NCBI GenBank assembly: GCA_003242085.1
Contig: QBML01000014.1
Coordinates: forward strand, 184,941-248,940
Length of the DNA stretch: 64,000 bases
Source: Pseudanabaena frigida
GTDB lineage: Bacteria > Cyanobacteriota > Cyanobacteriia > Pseudanabaenales > Pseudanabaenaceae
Reading direction: 5' to 3'
Shown here: one piece after another, positions 19,815 through 28,010 of the stretch
Layout of the letters: each line of letters starts with the position of its first letter
Numbering within the stretch: position 1 is the stretch's first letter
The notes under the pieces: generated by a model
The model's input: the letters and a program-made list of their open reading frames with translations, nothing else
Database searches by the model: none
What the model was told of the DNA's origin: nothing
Position numbers and translations under genes: made by a program

Positions 19815-19927
19815 ATATTACAAAGTAACACTTAGAATCTTGCTTTTAGTTTCTTTGACAGTAAATTGTTATAAGTATATTGAATTTGAGTGCCGAAATC
19901 TGTAGCGATCGAGAAGTTTAAAAGGTT

Positions 19928-20464
19928 TTAACCCCATTGACACATTTGTGATGGAGAGGGCATGAGTGGTTTTAGGTATCGATAAAAACCTCCAGTATCA
20001 AGCCTTGCCTGACGAAACAAAATCAAGTTACTGCTACCATCTTTTTTATTAATGGCAGGCCTCCTAATGACCTTATGATTGTTGAGGTTTAAATGCCCTT
20101 CTTCATCCCACTTAAATTCTATCTTAGGAATATCAATCCATTCGCTACCACTCCAAGACAAAGCTAGTGCCTCTCCAGAAACTATACTGCTACTAATTTT
20201 ACCGCGTAAGCAGATTAAGTCATCTGTATGTGGATATGCATAATATCCATCAACGCGATCGCCGATTTTAGTAAAGTTAAAACATACGCCTGCTCCGCTA
20301 CGCCAATCACGTGGTTCGGGTTGACTGCAAAATTGATAGTTACCGTCTGCTAACTTTGCAATCTCATTTTTAGCATTAGCTGAATCACTGTTGAGGGTTG
20401 CGCCAATTGAGATAGCTATAAATATTAAGCTAAAGAATTTTAGTAGCTTATTTTTACCCAACAC
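19928..20464 (-). CDS. Small exported protein of unknown function
   Basis: A 178-residue protein with a signal peptide (about 8-31, ending ANA). The mature part has four Cys and a compact beta-rich look (DGNYQFCSQPEPRDWRSGAG, CLRGKI, ALALSWSGSEW) and ends with CQW. The start is a GTG at 20464, supported by a strong AGGAGG at 20475-20480, ten bases upstream. No family was recognised. The neighbouring gene on the other strand is likewise an unknown exported protein, but the two converge and need not be related. Confidence 0.6.
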   Translation of the reverse strand: MLGKNKLLKFFSLIFIAISIGATLNSDSANAKNEIAKLADGNYQFCSQPEPRDWRSGAGVCFNFTKIGDRVDGYYAYPHTDDLICLRGKISSSIVSGEALALSWSGSEWIDIPKIEFKWDEEGHLNLNNHKVIRRPAINKKDGSSNLILFRQARLDTGGFYRYLKPLMPSPSQMCQWG

Positions 20465-20727
20465 AACTTCATCACCTCCTTATTTAGGAAGTCACTACTT
20501 CTTCAGTTCGGGTTTCTTGATAACAGAATTTTAGGTACTGAATCTATACCCCTATTTTACTCCTTTTTAGAAATAGCTGGCGTACACCTCACTTGCGCTG
20601 AAGGTGCAAGTCTATGGTCTAAATGCCTGAAACCGCAAATAACCTAGAGTCATATTTAGTAAAGATCGGTACTTTTAGAATGGACAACAATCAAGCTATA
20701 TGGTGAGTGAGATTTGGCATAACGAAT

Positions 20728-20752
20728 ATACCCGACTAAAATAGTCGGGTAT
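20728..20752. promoter_or_regulatory. Perfect 10-bp palindrome upstream of thrC
   Basis: ATACCCGACT (20728-20737) and AGTCGGGTAT (20743-20752) are exact complements around AAAAT. It lies about 90 bases before the thrC start. It could be an operator or an attenuator-like hairpin in the leader; there is no T run after it, so simple termination is less likely. The rest of the 376-base gap upstream of thrC shows nothing recognisable. Confidence 0.45.
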
Positions 20753-20841
20753 ATTTGACGACAATAAATGCTTGTGTTAATGTTCATTTCAATAAAGAAA
20801 TTGAACAAAAACTTTTAGCAACTAAAAGGGCTACCAAGAAC

Positions 20842-22149
20842 ATGACTGCAACCATTGTTTCTCCTTACACCAGCGATCGCGTTGATACATTTAGTAATCT
20901 CAAGTGCAAAGAGTGTGGTGCAGAGTATGAAGCCAAGGCGATGCACGTTTGCGAACTGTGCTTTGGTCCCTTGGAAGTTGCCTACAACTACGACGCTATC
21001 GCTGCTAGAGTCAGCCGTGAAACGATTCAAGCTGGACCCCTCTCAATCTGGCGCTATCGCGATTTTCTCCCTGTCAAGACTGACAACTATATTGACGTAT
21101 CCACAGGCATGACTCCTTTGATCAAGGCAAATCGCCTTGCTAAGCGTCTCGGCATCAAAAATCTCTACATTAAAAATGATGCCGTAAACATGCCCACCTT
21201 GAGCTTCAAGGATCGCGTTGTTTCCGTAGCCCTCAGCCGTGCTCGCGAACTAGGTTTCACGACAGTTGCCTGTGCCAGCACTGGTAACCTGGCAAACTCT
21301 ACTGCCGCGATCGCAGCCCATGCTGGTCTAGAGTGTTGTGTCTTTATTCCCTCTGACTTAGAGGCAGGTAAAGTTCTCGGTACAACCATTTACAATCCCA
21401 AGGTTTTCTCAGTTCACGGTAACTACGATCAAGTAAACCGTCTCTGCTCAGAAGTCGCCAATACTCACGGTTGGGGATTTGTAAATATCAACTTACGTCC
21501 TTACTACTCTGAAGGTTCCAAGACCCTCGGGTATGAAGTGATCGAACAACTCGGCTGGAAGCTTCCCGATCACATCGTCGCCCCTCTTGCTTCTGGTTCC
21601 CTCTTCACCAAGATTTACAAGGGCTTCAATGAATTTGTAAAGGTAGGCTTAGTTGAAGGCAAACCCGTTCGTTTCAGTGGCGCACAAGCAGAAGGTTGTT
21701 CTCCCATAGCTTCTGCTTATAAAGAAGGTCGCGATTTCATCACTCCTGTTAAGCCCAAAACTATTGCTAAGAGCTTGGCGATCGGTAATCCTGCGGATGG
21801 TATCTATGCGATCGATATCGCTCACAAGACCAACGGCAATATTGAATCCGTCAATGATGACGAAATCATCCAAGCGATGAAGCTTCTTGCTGAAACCGAA
21901 GGCATCTTCACTGAAACGGCTGGCGGCACGACGATCGCAGTTCTGAAAAAGCTAGTGGAAGCTGGCAAAATCGATCCTGAAGAAACAACGGTTGTTTACA
22001 TTACTGGCAATGGATTGAAGACTCAGGAAGCAATTCAAGGCTATGTCGGTGAACCTTTCTTGATTGAACCAAAACTTGATAGCTTCGAGCGCGCTCTAGA
22101 GCGCTCTCATACATTAGAGAACCTAGAATGGCAAACTGTTTCCGTCTAG
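20842..22149 (+). CDS. thrC: Threonine synthase
   Basis: A pyridoxal-phosphate enzyme that converts O-phosphohomoserine to threonine. From the ATG at 20842 it has 435 residues. Features are an N-terminal zinc-ribbon-like CKECGAEYEA...CELC segment, the PLP Lys in PTLSFKDRV, the ACASTGNLANSTAA phosphate-binding loop, and GGTTIAVLKKL near the C terminus. The frame stays open upstream to a TTG at 20755, but that extension is non-conserved-looking and would overlap the leader palindrome region, so the ATG is preferred. It is monocistronic, followed by a strong terminator. Confidence 0.95.
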   Translation: MTATIVSPYTSDRVDTFSNLKCKECGAEYEAKAMHVCELCFGPLEVAYNYDAIAARVSRETIQAGPLSIWRYRDFLPVKTDNYIDVSTGMTPLIKANRLAKRLGIKNLYIKNDAVNMPTLSFKDRVVSVALSRARELGFTTVACASTGNLANSTAAIAAHAGLECCVFIPSDLEAGKVLGTTIYNPKVFSVHGNYDQVNRLCSEVANTHGWGFVNINLRPYYSEGSKTLGYEVIEQLGWKLPDHIVAPLASGSLFTKIYKGFNEFVKVGLVEGKPVRFSGAQAEGCSPIASAYKEGRDFITPVKPKTIAKSLAIGNPADGIYAIDIAHKTNGNIESVNDDEIIQAMKLLAETEGIFTETAGGTTIAVLKKLVEAGKIDPEETTVVYITGNGLKTQEAIQGYVGEPFLIEPKLDSFERALERSHTLENLEWQTVSV

Positions 22150-22170
22150 TAGCATCTGTTTCCTAACAAC

Positions 22171-22195
22171 AAAAGCAGCGCATTGCGCTGCTTTT
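22171..22195 (+). terminator. Rho-independent terminator of thrC
   Basis: AAAAGCAGCGC pairs with GCGCTGCTTTT (11 bp, loop ATT), followed by GTTTT, starting 22 bases after the stop codon. Confidence 0.85.
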
Positions 22196-22284
22196 GTTTT
22201 GTATGAAGAGATTTACAATGATTATGAAAAAATGAGAATATATAGCACTGCTAAGTCATTTATGGAAATAGTACAGTTTCCGAC

Positions 22285-22319
22285 TTCGCTCAGCCAAAAA
22301 TTCACTCTGGCTGAGCGAA
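22285..22319. repeat. Palindromic repeat, family 2 (TTCGCTCAGCC)
   Basis: Arms TTCGCTCAGCC (22285-22295) and GGCTGAGCGAA (22309-22319) are complementary. The same core forms the hairpins at 35582-35635 and 59527-59570. Confidence 0.7.
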
Positions 22320-22377
22320 TTTGACTAACTTAAAACAAAGATTTAGTAATTGATTAGTTAAAGTCCAAGTAAATGCG

Positions 22378-22863
22378 ATGAAAAGATCTCATGGATTTGA
22401 ATTTAGCATTGCCATGTGTATTGCTTGTTTGATTGTTGTTACCTCTAATATGTTTTTTACTAAAGACGGTGAATTAGATTGTCGGCGAAGTACTGATATA
22501 TCTTTGCCAAGCTGTTCTTTGGTGCAAACCTCGATGGTAAGTCGTAAAGTCATACATATTAATCTTCTTAAAGCTGCCTATATAAATGTAACTAAAAATA
22601 AAAGCCGTAAAGGAGAAATTACGAGCAACCATTCTGTCACACTATTGACTGACTCGGGGGAAATAGAATTAAGTGAATCCTATAGTGAACTTGCCCAGCA
22701 GGAGGTAGATCGCATAAATTATTTTATTAATTCTTCACAGCCATCTTTGTATATCAGAGAGGAGCATCTTAAAGATGCTCGGAACATATTTAAAATATTT
22801 GGAATTATAGGTTTAGTATTTGGGACTTTAAGTTGGTTAGCCTATATAAATGTAATTAGTTAA
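22378..22863 (+). CDS. Small membrane protein of unknown function
   Basis: A 161-residue protein with a membrane helix at each end (about 9-27 and 136-157). A roughly 110-residue soluble loop between them has two Cys near the first helix (LDC, LPSC) and a beta-rich stretch (SVTLLTDSGEIELSESYS) reminiscent of small PH-like or plug-like membrane proteins. No family was recognised. It lies 52 bases upstream of the NurA gene on the same strand and could be cotranscribed. It has low GC and no HIP1 site. Confidence 0.6.
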   Translation: MKRSHGFEFSIAMCIACLIVVTSNMFFTKDGELDCRRSTDISLPSCSLVQTSMVSRKVIHINLLKAAYINVTKNKSRKGEITSNHSVTLLTDSGEIELSESYSELAQQEVDRINYFINSSQPSLYIREEHLKDARNIFKIFGIIGLVFGTLSWLAYINVIS

Positions 22864-22915
22864 TGTGATTAGTTAATGACGATTTTCCTGTTATTGCAAA
22901 CTATGAAAGACAACT

Positions 22916-24103
22916 ATGCTTGATTTACAGAAATTGATGGGACAGATGCAAGGAATGTCTGAACAATTGCAGAAGGAAGCTCAGCAATTGACAGTCAAAC
23001 TCGATCGCGCTCAAACCATATTTCATGAAGCAGCTATAAATCAAGACATTCTGAATCAAAAAAACGAACAGTGGCGCGATCGCCTAATTTTTAATTGTGC
23101 TGAACCAGTGGAATCCCTATCACAAATTCATGCGATCGCACCCATTACTTCGCAGCACATAGTCTTAGCCACCGATGGCTCACAAATTGCGCCCAGCCGC
23201 CATGAGATCGCCTATTGCTATTTGATTAATATTGGCAGAGTTGCGATTTACTATAACTCTGGTATCTATCCATTACTCGATAACGTTCCTGAAGTATTTT
23301 ATAAAACCGAAGATCTTTATAAAGCTCGTCAATGGGGAATCCAAACTGAGCAATGGATGACGTTGCGGCGAACAGTTGCTGAAAATGTTGCCTTAGCCAA
23401 TTTAGCCATAGAGACGATCGCCGTTTCTCCTGAATTACCGATACTCGCCTTCACTGATGGTGCATTAATTCATTGGGAATTTGATGAAATTCCTGCTGAT
23501 GCGCGATCGCAACTTTTGCCAGATATCCTCGCTGCTTGGGGCGATCTGAAAGCGCAAGGCATTCCCCTAGCTGGTTATATCAGTGCTCCCCGTGCTGCGG
23601 AAGCCACTAACTTTTTACGATTACAACTCTGTCCTTTCGAGCAGCCTGATTGCAATACCAATTGTTCTGCTAAGCCGCTTGATTCAGCACCTTGTAGTCA
23701 AATTCAACCATTACGCGATGGCACTTTATGGAGTCGCTTGTTGAATGTGGGCGAATGCAGTCCTCTCTGGAAAAGCCATGCAAGGATTATGGAAGAATAT
23801 GACGAATATCAGATTTATTTTTGCTATCTCCATGTCGGTACGGAAATCGCCAGAATTGAGATGCCAGCTTGGACTGCTCTTGATGTGAATTTGCGATCGC
23901 AAGCTTTGCAAATCATTCTCGCGCAAGTCCAGAAGGGTTATGGCTATCCAGTTGCCCTAGCGGAAGCACATAATCAAGCAGTGGTCACGGGTAGCGATCG
24001 TCGCCGCTTTTTTGCAATTTTAGAGCAGCAAATGGTGAAGTCGGGCTTAAGGAATGTGACGACCTCTTACAAGGAGTCTCGCAAGCGCAGCAGCATTGCC
24101 TAA
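22916..24103 (+). CDS. NurA-domain nuclease
   Basis: A 395-residue protein. After an N-terminal coiled coil (about 1-60) the NurA domain begins at VLATDGSQIAPSRHE (about 83-97), which carries the first metal-binding Asp. A second acidic motif lies in ILAFTDGALIHWEFDE (about 177-192), and a late GYPVALAEAHNQAVV segment (about 342-356) is typical. NurA is a 5'-3' nuclease of DNA-end resection; in archaea it works with the HerA ATPase, which is not encoded here. Cyanobacteria carry such stand-alone members. There is a Cys-rich insertion near residues 240-262 (CPFEQPDCNTNC, then CSQ). Either a repair or a defence role is possible; the accessory genes that follow make the latter worth testing. Confidence 0.8.
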   Translation: MLDLQKLMGQMQGMSEQLQKEAQQLTVKLDRAQTIFHEAAINQDILNQKNEQWRDRLIFNCAEPVESLSQIHAIAPITSQHIVLATDGSQIAPSRHEIAYCYLINIGRVAIYYNSGIYPLLDNVPEVFYKTEDLYKARQWGIQTEQWMTLRRTVAENVALANLAIETIAVSPELPILAFTDGALIHWEFDEIPADARSQLLPDILAAWGDLKAQGIPLAGYISAPRAAEATNFLRLQLCPFEQPDCNTNCSAKPLDSAPCSQIQPLRDGTLWSRLLNVGECSPLWKSHARIMEEYDEYQIYFCYLHVGTEIARIEMPAWTALDVNLRSQALQIILAQVQKGYGYPVALAEAHNQAVVTGSDRRRFFAILEQQMVKSGLRNVTTSYKESRKRSSIA

Positions 24104-24111
24104 TTCTTCAA

Positions 24112-24128
24112 CATCAAACAGCGATCGC
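24112..24128. repeat. Short spacer repeat, copy 1
   Basis: CATCAAACAGCGATCGC. The same core occurs between each pair of accessory modules, at 24784-24800 and with one mismatch at 25552-25568. Confidence 0.6.
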
Positions 24129-24176
24129 TAAATATTATTTATAATTATAATCAACATAAAATTGTTGGCAAAATGT

Positions 24177-24770
24177 ATGATTGCTACTATTTCATCGCCT
24201 AGCCTATCACCTACAGAATATCTAGATTGGGAAGTCAAGCAAGAAGGTAGATATGAGTATGAGTATGGCGAGGTTATCGAGGTGACAGGTGGGAAGCTTG
24301 AAAACAATGAAATTGCCCTTAATTTGATTGTACTGCTCCGAAGTCATTTACGTGGTAGAGGTTGCCGTATCCTTGGTGGTGATGCAAAACTCATGACTAT
24401 TCCGAGTAATGTTTATTACTTTCCTGATGTTGTTGTTAGTTGCGATCCTCTCGATCGCAGTGCTAGTGAGTTTTTACAATATCCTTGCTTAATTGCTGAA
24501 GTCTTATCCCCTGCTACGGAAAGTCGCGATCGCGGGATTAAGTTACGCAATTATCTCAAAATCGACTCATTACAAGAATATATGCCCATCAACTCAGATT
24601 CTCCGAGCATTGAGTTCTATCGTCGTAGCGATCGCGCAGAGATTTGGGAATATCTAACAATCAATAGTTCGGATTTAATCGTTAACGATCCTGAAGTTCA
24701 ACTAACTAGCATAGATCTTAGTCTTCCACTATCACTCATCTATGAAAACGTTGACTTTCGGAAATCCTAA
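24177..24770 (+). CDS. Uma2-family (DUF820) putative endonuclease
   Basis: A 197-residue protein from the ATG at 24177 (an in-frame TTG at 24162 is less likely). The family pattern is clear: SPTEYLDWE at the N terminus, RYEYEYGEVIEVTGG, the acidic/hydrophobic core VYYFPDVVVSCDP, and LIAEVLSPATESRDRGIKLRNY carrying the PD-(D/E)xK-like E and K positions, then SLQEYMPI. Uma2 genes are highly amplified in cyanobacteria; they have a restriction-endonuclease-like fold but unknown biological function. It is flanked on both sides by the CATCAAACAGCGATCGC spacer repeat. Confidence 0.88.
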   Translation: MIATISSPSLSPTEYLDWEVKQEGRYEYEYGEVIEVTGGKLENNEIALNLIVLLRSHLRGRGCRILGGDAKLMTIPSNVYYFPDVVVSCDPLDRSASEFLQYPCLIAEVLSPATESRDRGIKLRNYLKIDSLQEYMPINSDSPSIEFYRRSDRAEIWEYLTINSSDLIVNDPEVQLTSIDLSLPLSLIYENVDFRKS

Positions 24771-24783
24771 TCGCCTATTTAAC

Positions 24784-24800
24784 CATCAAACAGCGATCGC
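24784..24800. repeat. Short spacer repeat, copy 2
   Basis: CATCAAACAGCGATCGC followed by TTTTCC, identical in its 17-base core to 24112-24128. It sits between the convergent Uma2 and PIN genes. Confidence 0.6.
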
Positions 24801-24807
24801 TTTTCCT

Positions 24808-25245
24808 TTAAAAAGAATTGGGTTCAAGTTTAAATCCTAAGCCAATTTGAGTAAAATGAGCATCTTCTGTCAGGATGCGCTGGATGTTGAACTCCTGCAT
24901 AACTAACGCTGAGGTTAAGTCAGTGAAAGAAATTTGTGGCTTATCAAGATATTTCAAACGCAACAGTTGAGTTTGACTGAAGCGAAATTCATCAATTTGG
25001 ATTAACTGAAATTGCTCGCTGGAGAATGCTTCAGATAATTGGAGCATTGCTTGTTTAGCTTGGAAGGAATTGAGGCGTTTAAAGAATAGTGTGAATGTCT
25101 CATCTAGAACAAATGTGGAAGTGTAAATGATTGTTCTGTCTGCGATTAAGGTGCGATATAAACTAGCAACTTCGTTATGTCTGCGTTCTCCTGCGTCGTT
25201 TAGTGTCAGCCAACCCCAAGTATCGATAAATATGGCGTTACTCAT
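24808..25245 (-). CDS. PIN-domain toxin (VapC-like)
   Basis: A 145-residue predicted RNase from the ATG at 25245. PIN-domain acidic residues are visible: Asp in IFIDTWGWL at the N terminus, Glu in VLDETFTL, and Asp in ISFTDLTSALV with a further Asp in ILTEDAHF near the C terminus. It overlaps the upstream antitoxin gene by 8 bases (ATGAGTAA), the usual translational coupling of toxin-antitoxin pairs. The RNA target is unknown. Confidence 0.85.
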   Translation of the reverse strand: MSNAIFIDTWGWLTLNDAGERRHNEVASLYRTLIADRTIIYTSTFVLDETFTLFFKRLNSFQAKQAMLQLSEAFSSEQFQLIQIDEFRFSQTQLLRLKYLDKPQISFTDLTSALVMQEFNIQRILTEDAHFTQIGLGFKLEPNSF

Positions 25246-25450
25246 AGAGGTCTTGGTCAATCTGTTGGGCGAGATTACCGTGATTTATGGCTCCGACAAA
25301 GTTGGCTAGTGGATCGAAGGTTGTGGAGTTTTGGTTAGAAATTTTTTTAGGCTGTAGGGTCTGAATAAATTGCAAGACAATTTGAATCTGCTGTTCGCTG
25401 AGCTTGCCGATCGCTTCTAGGACTTGTTGGTTTGAATTCGTGGAGTACAT
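25238..25450 (-). CDS. Antitoxin partner of the PIN toxin
   Basis: A 70-residue protein from the ATG at 25450. The N-terminal half is helical (QQVLEAIGKLSEQQIQIVLQ). The C-terminal half is Asn/Gln-rich, acidic and probably disordered (DPLANFVGAI...QIDQDLYE), suited to wrapping the toxin. Its stop overlaps the toxin start. No DNA-binding fold is obvious; it resembles small cyanobacterial antitoxins with a LSEQQ helix rather than VapB. Function is assigned from context. Confidence 0.72.
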   Translation of the reverse strand: MYSTNSNQQVLEAIGKLSEQQIQIVLQFIQTLQPKKISNQNSTTFDPLANFVGAINHGNLAQQIDQDLYE

Positions 25451-25551
25451 AATAATCAATGTATCTATTCTTTTCAGTTTAGCAAATTTTTATTGAACAA
25501 CAATGCGCGATCGCCCCTCATCACTCATACAACTGATCGCCTAAATCTCAA

Positions 25552-25568
25552 CATCAAACAGCGATAGC
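25552..25568. repeat. Short spacer repeat, copy 3 (diverged)
   Basis: CATCAAACAGCGATAGC, one base from the HIP1-containing copies. It is followed at about 25577 by a second degenerate unit (AATCAGACAGCGATCTCCC). It separates the toxin-antitoxin pair from the restriction-modification gene. Confidence 0.55.
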
Positions 25569-25669
25569 CTTTTCCCTCAAATCAGACAGCGATCTCCCTT
25601 AACCAAACGTCAATCTTAATGACAACTTTAGATCTAGTTTGGTTATCTAAACAGCCTAAAATATTAGTT

Positions 25670-27643
25670 TTAAAATCGCAGTTGCAAGTTTAATTTAAAA
25701 TATAGCTTATTACCTTTTTCTTGGTATAAACTACCATACCGATGGCGAGTTGTTGAAGGAGTATCTAATTTAATATTTTTGTACAGATAATTTTTGAGTG
25801 TTTCCAAATCGATAATATGAAATGCGACACAATCGCCATTGTTTTTTAGGACAATACTACCGTTTGCTTCATACACTCCATTCCATTTACTGCCCGCAAA
25901 AAAGCCCAACAAGACATCAACTAATAATTTTTGAATTTTGTTTTTTAAGGCGGCTTTATCACCATAATTAATTTGCTGATTAAGTAATGCTTGTTCATCA
26001 ACAAAATCTACTATTTTAGAAATGGAACTAATTCTATTTCTATAAAAAGCTAATAAAACATAGGCAATGATCTCAGGCATCAGAGAATCCACCATTTTTA
26101 AATTGTATGTCATGGTATCTTTTTCAGCGCCAATATACTTGAATTTTCCACCACAATTTTCAATGGCTACTATTCTATCTTTTACCTTTGTAGCTGTATT
26201 AATGGCATTAATTTCATCAATTCTGGAGTTGTCTAAGTTTTCAATCTGGAAAATAAAATTAGTGTTTCCTGATGCATTTAATAGTGTTGGCTTTGCTCCT
26301 AAATAAGATTTTACACCAAAACCTTCGTTTGCTTTAGTAATAGTTTTATTAGAGATATCTAATAAAATATCTGATTTTTGTAAACTATGACCTCCTTTTA
26401 CAATATTAAATCCCAAATCATTTTGAATAACCGTAAATCCATCTATTTTGAATGTTTTTTCACCTTCTTTTATGTCGTCTATAAGTTTTTTTAATATTTG
26501 AGGAGTGATAATACTAGAAATATCAATAAGACGTTTATTGCCAGTGTTTTTGTCAACTACTTCAATGCTTGATTTATCTACAATCAAAAAATCTAAGTCT
26601 AAGTTATGGGTGGTAACTTTGTGAATATTAAAAAAATCAACTTTAGCATTTAAGTCAGAATCAGCTAAAAATAATTGTTGTTCACATAATAATTTAACAA
26701 AAAGCAATAATTCACTCCATTCACCTTTATTATGAGTTGTTTTCATTTTTATCTCCTTTGTGTTTAATATGTTCATGTAATCAATGACATTGCGTCCAAT
26801 TTCTTCAATAGTATCTACTGCCACACTATTTCCCAACTGCTTAATAGCTTGTGTATCAGAAACAGGAAAATGAAAATCATCTGGAAACCCTTGCATCTTT
26901 CTTGCTTCTACATAAGACAATCTCCGAATTTGATTGTCAACCATATAGGCATCCCAATTTCGGCGATCATCGATCTGGGAACCTCGACCACCAACTCGAA
27001 TTGTAAAACCAATATCACGGGTGCATTTTCCTTTCCATACATCACTCATTGTAAATTTCAATGATTTAGGTGATGGGAAATTAAAACCTCGCATAAATCC
27101 TTCATCTCTAAACCCAACTATAAAGACACGCGGTCGTAGTTGAGGTAAGCCATAATCTGAAGCCTTTACTATTTTGAAATAAAATGAATAGCCCAATTCA
27201 TTTTCTAATATTTCTCGAATAACTTTAAATGTTTTTCCTGAATCATGACTTACTAAACCGCGTACATTTTCTAAAAAGATAGCCTTAGGTTTTTTTGCTT
27301 CGATAATATCAACAATATTAAAAAATAAATTTCCGCGTTCAGAATTGTGATTATCATTAAAGCCTCTTTTATAGCCAGCCTGACTAAATGGCTGACAGGG
27401 AAAACCAGCACATAACAAATCAAAATCAGGAATGTCATGTGGCATAACATTACGAATATCATCATTAAATAGCCCGTTCAAAAATAATTCAGGAGATATT
27501 TGTTCGTAGTTGTGTTTATAAGTTTTCCTAGCATCAGCATCTATTTCTGATGCAAATATGCATTTACCACCCAATCTGTGCATAGCCAGATGAAAACCAC
27601 CAATACCCGCAAATAAATCAATAAAGGTGAATTTGCCACTCAT
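25670..27643 (-). CDS. Cytosine-5 DNA methyltransferase fused in frame to an HpaII-like restriction endonuclease
   Basis: A single 657-residue frame from the ATG at 27643. Residues 1-297 are a C5 methyltransferase: motif I FTFIDLFAGIGGF, motif IV GFPCQPFSQAG with the catalytic Cys, motif VI FLENVRGL, motif VIII RPRVFIVGF, and motif X QLGNSVAVDT. Residues from about 300 (MKTTHNKGEWSELLLF) look like an HpaII-family type II endonuclease, with the NKGEWSE start, the KSDILLD and GFGVKSYLG nuclease core, and the KPTLLNASGNTNFIF block. The enzyme and methylase would normally be separate genes. Here there is no stop between them, and a start codon with GGAG remains at the junction. The gene is AT-rich, has no HIP1 site and is probably acquired. 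Open frame continues upstream to a TTG at 27730. Target sequence is not readable; CCGG is a guess from the family name. Confidence 0.82.
   Translation of the reverse strand: MSGKFTFIDLFAGIGGFHLAMHRLGGKCIFASEIDADARKTYKHNYEQISPELFLNGLFNDDIRNVMPHDIPDFDLLCAGFPCQPFSQAGYKRGFNDNHNSERGNLFFNIVDIIEAKKPKAIFLENVRGLVSHDSGKTFKVIREILENELGYSFYFKIVKASDYGLPQLRPRVFIVGFRDEGFMRGFNFPSPKSLKFTMSDVWKGKCTRDIGFTIRVGGRGSQIDDRRNWDAYMVDNQIRRLSYVEARKMQGFPDDFHFPVSDTQAIKQLGNSVAVDTIEEIGRNVIDYMNILNTKEIKMKTTHNKGEWSELLLFVKLLCEQQLFLADSDLNAKVDFFNIHKVTTHNLDLDFLIVDKSSIEVVDKNTGNKRLIDISSIITPQILKKLIDDIKEGEKTFKIDGFTVIQNDLGFNIVKGGHSLQKSDILLDISNKTITKANEGFGVKSYLGAKPTLLNASGNTNFIFQIENLDNSRIDEINAINTATKVKDRIVAIENCGGKFKYIGAEKDTMTYNLKMVDSLMPEIIAYVLLAFYRNRISSISKIVDFVDEQALLNQQINYGDKAALKNKIQKLLVDVLLGFFAGSKWNGVYEANGSIVLKNNGDCVAFHIIDLETLKNYLYKNIKLDTPSTTRHRYGSLYQEKGNKLYFKLNLQLRF
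26744..26756 (-). promoter_or_regulatory. Internal ribosome binding site and start codon inside the fusion gene
   Basis: GGAG at 26753-26756 is followed after six bases by ATG at 26744-26746, exactly where the endonuclease domain begins (MKTTHNKGEW). It may still allow separate production of the nuclease, about 358 residues. Confidence 0.6.
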
Positions 27644-27780
27644 GAATTGTTCAAAACTATCAAGATAATATTTAACGTATTTTTTAATTAAAGTTTCTAA
27701 TTCTGTTGCTAAGTTAGCATAGAATAGCAATCCTTTTTTGACTTTATTATCCTACGCTCTACTCACTGTAGGTCTTAGGC

Positions 27781-27930
27781 ATGAGCGCCACACCCGTCAT
27801 CAACAACCTCTACGAAGCCAAGGCACTGCTGGAAATGACAAGGGGCGCAAAATTTGACGAATTGAAAAACTTTAGCACGATCGCCGATGCCCTTGCCATG
27901 CACGAAAAACTTATGCCTTATGGCATCTGA
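27781..27930 (+). CDS. Small ORF, 49 residues, unknown
   Basis: It starts MSATPVINNLYEAKALLEMT and ends HEKLMPYGI. It is predicted helical, and its codon use looks like normal coding sequence and unlike the AT-rich restriction gene next door. It is divergent from that gene. It could be a real small protein or the remnant of a larger gene damaged when the restriction module arrived. No clear ribosome binding site was seen and no family is recognised. Confidence 0.35.
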   Translation: MSATPVINNLYEAKALLEMTRGAKFDELKNFSTIADALAMHEKLMPYGI

Positions 27931-27977
27931 AGATCGTCCCAATTGCAAAATTGCGATCGCCTAATGATTTTTAGCAC

Positions 27978-28008
27978 AAAAAAAGCGGCGCTTTGCGCCG
28001 CCTTTTTT
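27978..28008 (-). terminator. Terminator of ppsA with family 1-type tip
   Basis: GCGGCGC pairs with GCGCCGC around TTT, flanked by runs of A and T that extend the stem. It lies directly after the ppsA stop codon on the minus strand. The tip equals that of the dispersed family 1 hairpins. Confidence 0.8.
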
Positions 28009-28010
28009 AT

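Noticed and set aside
20755-20841. N-terminal extension of threonine synthase from a TTG
   Set aside because: Not expected in the family, with a weak start; the ATG at 20842 gives the normal length.
25670-27643. Firm claim that the restriction enzyme cuts CCGG
   Set aside because: The family name suggests it, but target specificity cannot be read, and CCGG does occur in the window (for example near 31889 and 63961). A genome-wide count of CCGG against expectation would be needed.
22378-27930. Integrated phage or plasmid
   Set aside because: No integrase, phage structural genes, replication genes or attachment-site duplication next to a tRNA was seen; the only tRNA is at 52031.
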